Assembly: GCA_020152595.1 (NCBI GenBank)
Contig: JAIGNY010002230.1
Coordinates: 532,501-596,500 of the forward strand
Origin: Chiridota heheva
Taxonomy: Eukaryota > Echinodermata > Holothuroidea > Apodida > Chiridotidae
Length of the DNA stretch: 64,000 nt
Direction of reading: 5' to 3'
Made by a program: the position numbers and the translations under genes. Shown here piece after piece: positions 1-13,386 of this stretch (its first letter is position 1; each line of letters opens with the position of its first letter). The notes under the pieces were generated by a model that saw nothing but the letters and a program-made list of their open reading frames with translations, was not told where the DNA came from and searched no databases.

Positions 1-942
1 AACAATTCTAGGTTTAAAAACACCATCTCCGACAATATTTCAATAAATACACATTCAAAGTCTTTTGAAGAATGTGCCTTCTAGCCTGATTTTTACACAA
101 AGCTGATAATCTGTAATTAAAAAATGACTAACTCATGAACGGAACTTTTGAAATTACTACTTCATCACCCACATATACATATATGTGGGGATGAGTCACT
201 TTGCTGTATAGGCAAATAACTGTCTATACCTCCTGCACTACATGGCCACCCCCTTGATATTAGGGGGGCGGGTGGGACCCACCAGGTCTCATTTAATGAC
301 CTCATATTAGAGGTTAGAGGAAATTATTAACATTAAATTGACAAATGTGGTAAAATTATTGGAAATTTTCGCCAACATTTCCCCAAAACTGGCCAAAATT
401 TCCCAAACACTAGCCAAAATTTCTTGAATTTGAAGAAAATTTCCCGTAAATGAAGGAAATTATCGGAAAATGAAGGAAATTTTCCAGAAATTGAAGAAAA
501 TTTCCAGAATATTGTAGAGGCCCGATTTTCCAATTAGTAGCAACTACATTGATGAAAACTTAATTTACAAGTGCATTTTTTCCTTTATCGCCGGAAAAGA
601 TTTTGAATCCCCCTCCCACCTCCCTTTGATAGGTGACCCTTCCTACGCCTCTGCTTAATACTAAATGGATAATTGATAAAAGGAAAAATAGGGATGTAGC
701 ATTTTCGAACCTTCAGTGACCGAAAAGGGAAGTAAATCGCTAAGATTGTTAATAATTGTATCTATTCTGTTATAGTTTACGGTACAAAAGTATTCCTACT
801 ATCATTATTATCATTTTAGCCTGTCATGATTTATTTGGTTTTCATTCATTTCTTCATATAAATTACCTAGCTTTTACGAATTCAAATATAGTCTCTATAA
901 TATATTCCCACACAGCATTTTATAGAAACTATATGGCTTACA
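1..942. other. Intergenic, no gene seen
   Basis: I see no coding signal. The first 300 bases are unremarkable. The stretch then contains a degenerate A-rich minisatellite (listed separately) and a short C-rich/T-rich tract near 600-640. Confidence 0.6.
355..520. repeat. Degenerate minisatellite, GAAGGAAATTTTCC type
   Basis: Successive imperfect units of about 18-20 bases built around 'gaaggaaattttcc' and 'ccaaaatttcc' are visible. Similar unit types recur at 53725-53800 and 60160-60500, so this looks like a dispersed satellite-like sequence rather than a coding region. The minus-strand ORF across it is low-complexity. Confidence 0.6.
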
Positions 943-1645
<703 letters not shown>

Positions 1646-4600
1646 TGTATTATTCTTAAGATTGTTCTTAAACCTTAAAGGTGTACTTACACGAGTTCCA
1701 TGATAAAAGTACCTCATGATTTCTGAATTAAAAAATGATTAAAATATTTCTAACCATCTACTTATGGAAAACATATAAAGACGTCTTTAAAGGGCTCATC
1801 ATAGTAGTTGGAATTTGTCATATGGAGTTTTCAAAAAGTTCAAAGCGACGTAAGGATATGACGCAATTAAATCATTGTTATAGATTGATATATCCGTTGG
1901 TGAATAGATTGCCCTAATTATCACAAAATACACAGAGAAAGACAAACAAACAAGAATGAGCGAATTGGAAAACAAGAACGAAGAAAATTGAATCGAAAGT
2001 AAACAAACGGGTCAATACTCTTTTCAAAAAGTTGTCACATTCCCCGTTTTTTCTTCTTCGTTTTATCAAGATAGAAAAGTATGCTTACTTACAAATTAGC
2101 GCGCACATTTACAGTTGATTTTGAAGAAAAAAACTTATTGATCATTATGGGGATTTAAGCCTTTTGCGAAGATTATTGCTTCTCCGTCGCACTTTTAAAA
2201 GTCAAATGTTAAAATTTGACACGCTGTGTGGGTGAGATTTAAAAATAGAGTTGTTTAACTTAAGATATCAGATTAACAAAGTCAGTAAAATTTATGATTT
2301 CAAATAGGAAAGAAACATATGGCGTCATTACATGCTGGTACAGATGCTTCCCGTACTAAATGTTGGTATAACGATCAATAATTGCCTACGTACATAGATA
2401 ATGGCATATCTAACAGTTTAATGAAATGAAAAATTGACCTTGCAGTGTACAGTGTGATGTCATCATACTGCAGATCCCGGAAAATTTATTTGAAAATGAA
2501 TTGTTTTTTTTTCAAATTATGGGGAATTTTTGTTGTTTAGTTATTGAGATTAGGTTCAACATGACCTTACACAAAAATACTTGACCCATCTGCTCATGTA
2601 ACCCTAAATGAAAGAACAATTAAATTTCTCCGCAATCATGCTTTACTAATGCATTGACATTTAGATGTTCATGTGGCCTGCCGCAAGCTTTGATCCATTT
2701 ATGTCACTTCTCCGGATCTTTAGCGTTTTTAGCGTAAGGGATAAACAAAATTCAGTATGCTAACTGTTCTAGGTAGCAGCAATCAGATTGACAAAGCCCG
2801 CGGTGGGTCCGTAAGCGCAATTTTTGTTCACCATTCTGCCGTCAGTCAGTCAGTCAGTCTGTGTTCTCAGAAATTTGTTTTGTGCAGTAAATTGCATTGA
2901 ATACATGAGCGCGCGCGCGGCTAGCTAGCTGTAATGTACCAGTATTCGCGTAGGATGTTTGCCCTACTTAGTTACGCAGATTTTGTTGCTAGGCAAATTC
3001 ATGCGCGGATTGGTTGAAAAACTGTCAATCATCTAAACTCAGACAGGTCAATTAGGCCATTGGTGTAACTCTCTAAACTGTCTTATTATCATTCCTTCTC
3101 ACTCATAATCCATAAGTACTAATATAACATTTGGTGATCAGACTTCTAATGAAACCAATAGACATTTTTTTAAAGTGTTAATTAGGCCGAAATATATTAG
3201 GTCAGCTTAATTGGTAAAAAGGCCATCGGTGTAACACTCTGAACTTTTTACTTATTATTACTTCCCAATCATATTACGTAACATAATTAAACTAGAATAT
3301 CAGCACTCTGTAGAGCGCATACCTTCTACATGCCTAGAATAATTTTAGACTTCATTCAATCACCATACCCAATGGAATCCACCTCATAAATCTTAGAACA
3401 ACAAAGATTCAAAGTTTAGATCTGGAATGATCATTTGCATTCTGAACACTTGAAAATTGTCTTCTGACTGATTTCTTCTAAGGCCATATTATTGTTTTCA
3501 GCTTCATTCAGGCCAAGCATTCATTGTTTGAGCTCCTTTCAGTTAAAATTCACACTCCATCTGTTTCCATTCATGGCAGAAACCAATTGTATGATTTGAT
3601 TTGAATTTCTTTTAGTCTAGAAAATTGATTTTTGGATTTCTTTCACAGCATGAATTCATTGTTCACCACATTTCATTGGAAAGTTTTAAGTATATTTTGA
3701 CAAACCTTATCCTAAACATCCCCACCCTTCGATTTCTGCCCTTCCTTTGTACCAATACGCCCCAAATTTAAATCACTTGATCCTTAAGCAACAATAAAAC
3801 CACATATCAAATCTAATCTGTGTGTAGAGTTTCTATATAGGCAATGTTGATATCAACATGAACAAATTAGTGTATAAGTGCTACTAAGTTATTTACACGA
3901 ATTTACCAACTCGAAAAATCTTGTGTACAACGTGAGGTATTTTTCTTAAATTGCGCAAGCATTGATCTTGAGCAATATTCTCCAGGGTAAATGTAACACT
4001 CTTTAAGTTATTTAATGAAGAAACAGTTCGTTTGAGATAAACAATATGTGGACAAGAAAGTTTAGTCATAAGAGCGTACTTCTTATTGCATCTGACTTCA
4101 CCTCCTTTTCGGGAACCTCCAAAAAAAAATCATATAAACAAACCTATATAGACTACATGTAACTGACTGATATATATGATTGGTTTTCATCTTCTTTTAG
4201 GTTCTTCTCCTCCTTTATTGTTGCTATAGACCTTTTCAAACCGAATTTAACCAAACGTGATTTCTTCAGTACTTCGACCAATCAAATACTAGGAACTTTT
4301 CCTTTTGTTTCCCAACCAATCAGGTGCAGCTTTGAGGAAAAAATGTACGCAGCAATACGCGCGCGTATTTCCTTCATGTATAACGCACGTATAACACGTG
4401 CGCTTGAAACCATTTTTTCATACGCTTGGTCCCATACCGTGCGTGAATTGTGCACACGGCCAAGATTCCTCCAGTAATAAGATTCCTCCAGTATATGATT
4501 GATCCAATATGGACACGTGAATCTCGGCCATGTGACATTATTTAAAATAGTTATCCGGAAATAGCCGATTCAGATTTGAAAAGGTCTATGTGTTATCAGC

Positions 4601-7600
4601 AAATGGGAAACTGTTGCCTTTATTTTTCAGGACAATTTCTTTATGAAGAATAACCACGGTTTGATAGATATACGTTCAGTACTCTACTGAAAAATTGACA
4701 TAACGTCGGATTTGGACTTTTACCATTTTCAAATTTCCTGTATCACTGAGGCTTTATGGAAGATGATACCTTTCACAAGAACTGCAAACAAGGCTTTCAT
4801 AACAAGATTTTTCAATTAGAATAAAGAGCTGAATCGCTTTGTAAATTGGAAGCAATATTTAGATCAACACGAACAAATTAATGTATTTAGTATAAATAAG
4901 TGTATGTAGATGATGTTATTACTGAACACGAACCTATTCGTGTATAAAGCGGGAGTATAATACAACATTTGCTAGGGCGCTGCAGTATTATTGCTATTTG
5001 ATAAAGACGTGTAGATTGAGGTAAACAATATCTGTAAACAGAAGACTTAGATCCTAAGAACATGCTTCCAAACAGACGAAACCTATATACTTAAGAAACT
5101 TAAGCCTGTCAACATGCATGCACTTAAACTACTAGACTGCAGGCCTTAGACGCTGTTTCTTAATACTGAAGTACTAATTGTTACTACCAGCGTTTTGCTT
5201 AATGTACTGAAGGATCCTTTCGAAAACATTCCGAATACAACGTAAAAATTAGTATGTATAAGGGACGGAGGCATGAGTTTACAAGTATATGGAAATCGTT
5301 TTCATAATATTGAACGAGTTGGTCTATTCATATCATCGAAATCGCGGTCTCCATACAACCATACGTTGTTGAATAATCCAACGGCGTAGGAACATTTTTT
5401 TCTTCTTGGTCGGCTGAAAGTTTATTTACCACGAACCTCAATCCCCTCCCCATTCAAAAGTCTCATTTTTGTCCCATTCATTTGGGATTTTTTTTTTTAC
5501 CAAAAAAAATAGACAATTAAGTTAGTATAAGACACGACGTACATGGCAGTATACGCTCGCACTGCAGTGACCCTGTCACCTGCATGTACACGTACTAGCT
5601 TCATGTTGAATGTTACACATACGCGGGTGCTACGTCGGTGTATACGATGTAGTGCTACATTTTACGGCCAAGTGTGGTCAATTCGAATGATTATAATTGG
5701 GGAAACTGAAATCGGACCTGGGATTGGACCGAGGTATTATAATTATAATCGAATAAATCAGGAGAACAAGCGCCGAAAAGGTTTATATATTTCACAGAGG
5801 GTACAAATATGCCCAGTAAGGGGTTTTCTTCCCTGAAAAGTGGGGGAAGCATACTTCCGCCCTCACATTTTGACGGGGGAATAAAGCTCTTGCAGCCCCC
5901 CCCCCCATCCCCCTCCCCACCCACCGCTTTCTACGCCCTTGGAATAATCATGTAATGGGTGAGCAGTCCAACCGGTAGCCCAAGCCAGCCCTTGCGTTGT
6001 TCAAGCATGAGTCACGGTTAAATGGTAGTTTGGGGGTGGGTGAATTTAATGGCATTCAAATAGTTTGGCTGTTTTCCTCAAATATTCAAGCGAAACTAGC
6101 AATGTAGAATTTGCTCTTCAAAAATATTAGACATAGTATCTTAACATGCTTGATTGGTAAGTTAATAAGTCAAATATAAAATGATAACAACAAAATGATG
6201 ACGGAAGCATTCAAATATGTTATCATCTTGTTCTGTTAAGTTTGAATTCTATTCGATATGTGTAGATATGAATGATATCACCTATAGATATGACTTCACA
6301 TCTTCATTATCTTTCTTTGCGTATTTTATTGAAATATTTCTTGAGATATTGTTTCGTAAAACCATTAAATAGTTTAGCATTTACACAAAACAGATTCTAG
6401 TGAATCTATTAATCTACCATCCAAATAATGTTTGAGGAAATTCTTTAAAAACAACTAAAACAAGAACAGCTTTATCAATTGTTAATAAAATACAGGAACG
6501 GTTGACACGGCACTGATTTGGGGGTCACCCTTTTACAGTACACCAGCCGTTTTAAAGCACACCTTGTGAATAGAACAAAGTAGCAAAGAAATGTATTTAC
6601 AGTTGTGTTTGTATTGTCTGATTAGGAAGTTCTATGATCTCCCCTAATCATGGATGGATACATTGATCTTATCTAGTAAGCCTGTAAATATCAGGAATGA
6701 AACTACGCACAACGTGAGGAAAACTAGAGACAAGACGTGATAAAGAAAGTATTCAATATCACAAAAGGATTAGTTAAGTTTAGGGCGTTCGGCAAAAAGT
6801 GTTCAAACAAAATGTAAAAATGAGATGAGTATACAATTATGGTCTTACAGATGGCTGTTATCAACTGATCAGAATGGAGGTGACATAGACTCAAACTTCT
6901 CCGTGTGTTCGGAACGTGTATAGTTTGAAACCTCTAAATATGAAAGCACACCATAGCAAAATGATTCCTTTTTGGGAAATGGAAGCCAACTAAGTGGATG
7001 ATAGGTAAATGAAGGACAATTATTCGGCAAACGGTGAATCTCTTAATTGCAGCTCCCTGATCTCTGATAAATATACTCTGTTAACAGGAGATTTTCCGAT
7101 GTGTATCCTTTTGATGAAAAAATGATTTACCAGTTTAATGTTTTCGTGTGTAACCAGAAAAGTTTTTGATTATAAGTTTAAACTTCGATCATCGCGCATG
7201 ATCCAGTCTCGTTATCTGGATATTTTCAATCAGCATCGTTGAACGGACTGAAGTATGATTGTGTAATTACCTTTGTTATATTCAGTCTTTATATTTGAAA
7301 ATTATATCTTTAGTTTTCGAGTTACGGAAGATCAAAGTTTTAAGAATATTTTGACATTTTTCGACTTGATCTATGTATGATGCATAGACGAGGAGACAAC
7401 TCATTTGTGTAACTCTATACTTTTCCCTTAGTTACCTCTGCCAAAGAAGTTGGACGGAGATTGCGTTTCCTGCGTTTGTTTGCTTGTCTGTTATTATCAA
7501 TATATCTCACGAACTGATGAATGGATTTTAATCAAATTGATGTGTACTTTTGGTACTTCTGAAGGAAGACGTGATTTAGATTTTGGACATATTGAAGAAG

Positions 7601-7625
7601 GGTAGAAATGGATGGGTGGAGGTGT
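1646..7625. other. 6 kb intergenic stretch, no gene recognised
   Basis: Both strands are rich in stop codons and I recognise no domain. Visible details are a short (GTCA)n run at 2841-2861, a GC-alternating patch near 2908-2920, a loosely duplicated segment around 3050-3110 and 3195-3245 ('ggccat.ggtgtaac'), and a poly-C tract near 5897-5905. The short ORF at 5543-5836 has no recognisable features. Confidence 0.5.
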
Positions 7626-10600
7626 TTAAGGATGAGATATGTCAAGACTTAGTTGAAACTTTACAATGGAGTGTGCTGAGCAATGATGAATCCATTTTCT
7701 GAACTCCAGAAAACCAAATCAAGTGGTTGGGTATCAAGGAAAATCAAAATAATTGGTTTCAGGCATAAAAGGAAAATGATGGAAGGAACTTATTGCTGGC
7801 CTACCACGACTTCTTTTTCCATGTTTTGGGTCCCAGGGAAGTGTCTGATGTATGACTTCATCTCTGCTCCTCCAATAGTGGCCAGCAGATTTAAAGCGCC
7901 TTGCCTGGATAACTTCAGAAATAGGCTGTAAGTTTCCATAAAGTTGGCTGCTAGGGAGGTGCTGTTGCCATGACACACTAAGGCAAATCTCAGCAATTTT
8001 GTGCACGTACCATCCAGTCTCCTTGAAAGTGCATCTGTCATAGTCCATCCCTCAGATCCATACAACAGCACACTTACAACAGCTGCCTTGAAGAAATTGA
8101 TTTTGAGATCTCTGGAGAGATCACTACGCCATATGTTGCTCAGCTTGAAAAAGGCAGTCCATGCTTTTCCAATTCGGACATTTATGTCTTTCTTGGTGGA
8201 GTCTACCCACGAACCAAGATACTGAAAGTTAGTGACTTGCTTTAAAGTGGTACCGTTAATGTCCTTGAGGCTAGCTTGTGGATAGTTGTACATCATGTAC
8301 TCAGTCTTTTGACTATTTATTGTCAGACCAACCTCTTTGACAGCCTGTTCAACTCTGTGTAATAGATGTTCAGCATCAGCAATGTTGTCTGACAGCAGCG
8401 CAATGTCATTGTTGTAGATGGGTGGCGTCTGCTCTGCCGTTGCTTCAAGGTGAAACCCATGTCTTCATGGTTCTCCATAGCTTTCCTCAAAGCATAGTCG
8501 AGTGTTATAATAAACTGGAAGGGAGCAAGAGTGTCTCCCTGAAGAACTCCGGCCAGAATTTGGAAAAAGTCTGTATTACCATCAGGACTTCTGACCCTTG
8601 CTGTTGTGTTTTTATACATAATACCAATGGCATTGACAATGAAAGGCGGTATACCATAAGCAAGGAGAATTTGCAGCATTTTTTCACGATGAATACTATC
8701 AAAAGCCTTGCGAAAATCAACGAAAGTAAGCACCGCAGGTAGGTGTTTTGCCTTTATGCCTTCAATGAGTCTGCGAAGTGTCAAAATTTGCGATATTGTG
8801 CCCCGTTTTGGTCTAAAACCATTCTGATTCTTACGAAGAAGCGGTTCAATGTGTGCTCGGATACGATGTAACAATAGTTTGTTAAAAATCTTTGCTGAGA
8901 TGCATGTAAGGCTGATACCCCTGTAATTACTGGTCACACCAAGGTCACCTTTCTTTGGTATAGGTATAATTTCACTCTTGGTCCATGCAGTTGGTATGTT
9001 ACCTTGTAGAGCCATGTTGCAAATGCCCAGAAGTTGCTGGTTTAATATTCCACTTTTCCAAACCTCTGTTACTACGTTATCATAACCAGTTGCTTTGTTA
9101 AGGGACATAGTTTAGATGACTGTAGTTAGCTCTGTCATAGTAAAAGTTTCAGTGTTAATAGGAAGCTCACCTTCGAATACCGGTAAGATTGCAGCATCAT
9201 TTGTGTTTGGTGGTTGCCCCAGCAGTTGTTGAAAATACTGTTGCCACTTTTCAAGTCTTTCTTTAGGTGTATCTGCTCTGATTTTTACTTTGGTTGTGCT
9301 TTTCCTGCCACTAACTTCATTAATAATTGACCAAGCTATCCTGGACTTACGCTGGTGAGCAGCATCTGTGATCTCTTTTGTCTTCTTACGAATATATTTT
9401 TCCTGGTTTCTTGTGTATGCCGATTTTAATTTCTGTTTCAGGTGATCATACTCTGTAAAGTCTATATTTTCCTCACTACTCTGGCATAAAGCGTGATATG
9501 CCATCTTCAGCGCCAGTCGTTTTTCAATAAAACCATCATCTTCCCATGGTACTCTTTTGGAGCGCTTTAACTTCTTAGGGATGTGGTTTTTAGTTGTTAT
9601 TTCGTGAGCGGTGATGAGGTTGGAGTAGGTAGCTTTAACTAATTCATCCACCTGTAAAGCTTGCAGTGCTTCAAAGCGGTTATGAACTTCAACTTTGTAG
9701 CTCTCACGCACTGATGTGTTATCAAGCAGCTGAGACCAGTTATACTGTGGAGGACGTTTACTTACTGTGTTGGCCCGTAGGCTTAATTTCAGCTTTGCAG
9801 TAACAATTATGTGAACTAAACCAACTAAAACAAAGGAGCTGTATGGTTCACAATTTTTAGCACTGTTACGCCACTTGCGATTTATAAGTATGTAGTCTAA
9901 CTGCGCATGTTGTCCATTGGGATACGTGAATGACCAGAGCTTCCCTGACCTCTTTTTGAATGCGTTGCTAAGTGAAATAAGATCGCAGCTTGTCAGCAAA
10001 TCCAGCAATAGTTGGCCATTTCTATTTGTTTCATTGTGGTAAGATATGCCATTGTAGTCATCTCTCCCAATTTTGGCATTCATGCCTCCTCCGATTAAAA
10101 GAACATTGTGCTTTGGAACCAATTTGATTACTTCTGCTAGTTCCTCATAGAAATTGGTTGCCTCATCAAGATTTGATTGGTTGGTTGGACTGTAGCAGGA
10201 TATCACAGTTGCAGCCGGGTTACCATTAAAGGTTGTTACCAATAATCTCTTAGAGATTACCCCAACCTTGTTCAGCGTCTGTACTGCCTGTTTCTGGAGA
10301 AGTAAACCAACACCTCCTGTAGTTGCATTTTGCCGATTTTTCCAAGCTGAACTGGTTACCAGCGTCCACCCTTTGCTCAGCTCGGTATATTTTATCTCTT
10401 CTTCATAAAAGAGTCTATGCTCTTGTAAACAAATAATACCAATGTTGTGATACTCAGAATTAGCTACCAGCTCGCTTATTCTCTCAGGATAGTTAAGTGT
10501 CCTTGCATTAAATGTTGAAAAGAGAAAGATGTTCCGACAGTCAACAATTCCATCTTTAGTTCTATTTTGACCAGTAGCACACTTATCGTTCCCAGCCTGA

Positions 10601-10985
10601 TCATTCACTGGGGAACGCGGTCCTTTTTCAACTGCGCGACGACCGAGGCAGCATAAATTTTCATTAGCAGTAGATTTCATTGTAAACAGTCCATTCAAAG
10701 CGAAAAGTAAACTACACTAGTCGCCACTCCTTTGTGAAGCTCGCAGTATCCACATGCCACATGGATGATTTCCCCCGAAGCGGAAGGCATTGATAACCAG
10801 GTACAGGTCTTTTAGTGCTCGCTTGCCAGTGCTTTGACTACCTGCTGCCATAGGCAGATCTATTTAACCCATAAATGGGACCCTGTACAGGTACTACCAC
10901 TCCGGGCCAGAGTGGACCTGGGAGTGATGATGATTAAGGGGTGACTCCACACTCCCCAAAACTCCAGAACTCCTGAACTAAAGCC
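7626..10985 (-). mobile_element. Non-LTR retrotransposon (LINE), APE-type, inactive
   Basis: A nearly full-length LINE in minus orientation. The upstream 300 bases (10699-10985) look like its 5' leader, the body encodes an AP-endonuclease domain followed by reverse transcriptase, and the low-coordinate end carries the C-terminal region with a Lys/Arg-rich 'GKRSRGRP' motif. Both outer boundaries are approximate: the high-coordinate end abuts a (TA)n array and I see no clear poly-A or target duplication. The style (single ORF with endonuclease and RT; 'LQEHR', 'SYHNETNRNG') resembles RTE-like elements, but clade assignment needs a phylogeny. Confidence 0.85.
7734..10698 (-). pseudogene. LINE ORF: AP endonuclease plus reverse transcriptase, broken
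   Basis: The piece at 10698-9112 holds an endonuclease/exonuclease/phosphatase domain (LQEHR, then AQLDYILI), and a single in-frame TAA separates it from the RT piece at 9108-8323. RT motif A is visible as FVDFRKAFDSI (about 8690-8725) and motif B as AGVLQGDTLAPF. A frameshift moves the rest to 8296 and below, and a second shift near 8000-7900 leads to the C-terminal part ending at 7734. Catalytic positions are damaged: the endonuclease GDxNA motif reads GGMNA (about 10080), its S-D-H motif lacks the aspartate, and the RT motif C that should be xxDD reads YNND (about 8405-8420). The copy therefore cannot code for active enzymes. Family identity is certain; clade is not. Confidence 0.88.
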
Positions 10986-11024
10986 TCACCACCGGATGCA
11001 GTTTTATGTCATACCCAGGACCCA

Positions 11025-11453
<429 letters not shown>

Positions 11454-12884
11454 ATATTTGCACGTAGTTAGTATGTGTGTCATGCATTATTTACGATCAT
11501 CAATCTCTGAAATGACGTAGCAAACTGTGTTATGACGTCACAAATCTCTTTCAACTTTTTTTCGTCACAAGCAATAAATGATCAATTTCTAAGCCCTTTT
11601 TCATCCTAAAAATGGACTTATTTCCAGGATTTCTTGACGGATTATTAAATTTAGGAATATGAAAAACCTATAACAGGTTAAATCTAAAAATTGGGGGGAG
11701 GCATGGCAGGACAACTTTAATGGAATAAGACTTTTGAATGTTTTCTTTACTATTTTGTTTCCTTTGAAGTCCTCTTTCATATAAGATAGATTGCTTGACC
11801 GCTGAACTAATCCTTAAGGCTTAACTTATCCTCTATAATAACTGATGCAGCTGATGCAGTTGCATATACTTTGGTTGCTATTTTTCAACAGAATGAGTAA
11901 AACCCTATTAATGTAAATAGGTCATAAGCTGAACGCAACTTGGTCACTGGACTTACTATACGATCAATGGTACATGTACATGTATCTTATATCAATAAAT
12001 TCGAACTCAGTTAAAAGTTGATATGAATGGATTGTGCATATCAACTACTATTTAGTGTGCAGCATGCACTTTGAATAATGTCATGGGGCTATTCGCATGT
12101 ATTTGTTATATATTAACAACTTGAAGCGTTGGAGCAGGCCCTGGGAGGGGATTTGAAAGAACGCCCGTTTTGATTTATCACATTTTCTGCTACATGTGAT
12201 TGAATTTACATGTTGAACGAACGTATCCCGTTGCAAGGTCCAATCTGATTACACTCCACAATGCGATTAAATTACTGTTCGCCTTACTAAATGGGCAATG
12301 CACAGTTTGTACATGCAGTAAACTCAATGGGCATTCGTTTTTCTGTGTTTGTTTTAATGGGCATTTGGTTGGCATTCGTTTTAGTATCACCCCTTCTTTG
12401 CTGTTTTCGCGGAAATAAAAATAAAATTTGATATAAGCCTCATAGGGAAAGACCCTTTCAAATCCCGCCAGATGGTTTGAATACATAATAAGTATATTAT
12501 TGATCATTATGATTTTCTCATCATTTGTATTTATGTTTATAATTGTGTTGATACTTGCAGTACGAAAATAATAATGAAGAACCAATATTGCATGAGTTCA
12601 AAAAACAGAATGTGGGAATCTGCCAGACTACTTCATTTGCGATCTTTTTGTTTTCTTTAGAAGATTGTAGCATTTGCTTGACTGAAAAGAAACAAAGTGA
12701 AGATGGAAGGATGGTTCCTGCAAATGTGAGTTACCACATGTTTGACTGTAGTGAAAATAGCAACAAGAAAATTTTGAACATTCTGGTAAGTGAACAATAG
12801 TCCGTAAGGTGTATTACCCATTCATGATTTGGTTTTACCCTCTACTTCCTGGATACAAATAATCAAATATGAAACTGTACTCAC
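11454..12884. other. Intergenic/intronic, no gene seen
   Basis: No domain is recognisable. Because the potassium-channel exon at 12885-13386 is on the minus strand with its 5' splice site at 12884, the right part of this interval should be the following intron. A segment at about 11745-11820 ('tttgaagtcctctttcatataaga') recurs in similar form at 18840-18915, suggesting an unclassified dispersed repeat. Confidence 0.5.
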
Positions 12885-13386
12885 CAATGGTAGTAATGAC
12901 AGTTGCAGAGAGAAATAGAGCACCGAAAAATGTCCATTTTGGCTCTCCATTCAAACTATGCTTCCTTTCACAAAGTAATCTGTACAATAATTCTTCATAT
13001 TTGGTAATAGTTGTATTTATTTTTTCAGTCAAATTGTGAAACTCCCTAGTATTTAAATTGTGTATGTAATTATCGTTTAAATCTTTTTGTCCCAAAACCA
13101 TTTCCAAAATATCTCTTCTGAAGGTCTTTCTTGAATTGTTTAACTCAAGTAATTCCTCCATCTCTGTCTCGTGTTCCAGGGCTACAAATATAGCCGCACC
13201 GGCGAACGAATAGGCAAAAAGGATGGCAAATAAGCACAGAGTGGCAAAAAAGGGCACAAGATAACGGATCCAAGGGTGCTGTTCTATAATACTCTCTCCA
13301 CGCCCTACTTTCACTTGGAGGCTCTGGCTGCTTATGGATCGGATTGATCCAACAGGTCGCTGCTCGAAGGAAGCCGTACCTCCCAT
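12885..13386 (-). CDS. Two-pore-domain K+ channel (KCNK family), 5' coding exon
   Basis: This exon encodes 167 codons plus one base. It starts at ATG 13386, since the longer ORF to 13407 begins at a non-ATG codon. After a short N-terminal cytoplasmic segment there is a hydrophobic helix (about residues 40-70, 'YLVPFFATLCLFAILFAYS'), an extracellular cap-like helical region with NLT and NTT glycosylation sites and a cysteine, then the pore helix and first selectivity filter (WTFFGALFLSATVITTIG). Translation stops exactly at the filter TTIG, where a GTGAGT donor (12884-12879) begins. An intron at this glycine is common in K2P genes as far as I recall. The product would be a plasma-membrane leak K+ channel subunit. 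I did not find the next exon, which should begin with the rest of the GYG motif. Subfamily (TASK, TREK, TWIK or invertebrate-specific) is undecided. Confidence 0.85.

Noticed and set aside
2841-2862. Short regularly spaced repeats as a CRISPR array
   Set aside because: It is a simple (GTCA)n run with no spacers; no CRISPR arrays were found anywhere in the window.
5543-5924. ORFs on both strands near 5.5-5.9 kb
   Set aside because: No motif, C/G-rich low-complexity end, and no splice signals judged convincing.
12190-12585. Overlapping ORFs containing repeated 'aatgggcat' motifs
   Set aside because: Low support, no domain, and only a few short repeated words.
12555-12800. Plus-strand ORF with Cys residues opposite the K2P exon region
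   Set aside because: No recognisable domain and it lies in what should be the K2P intron.
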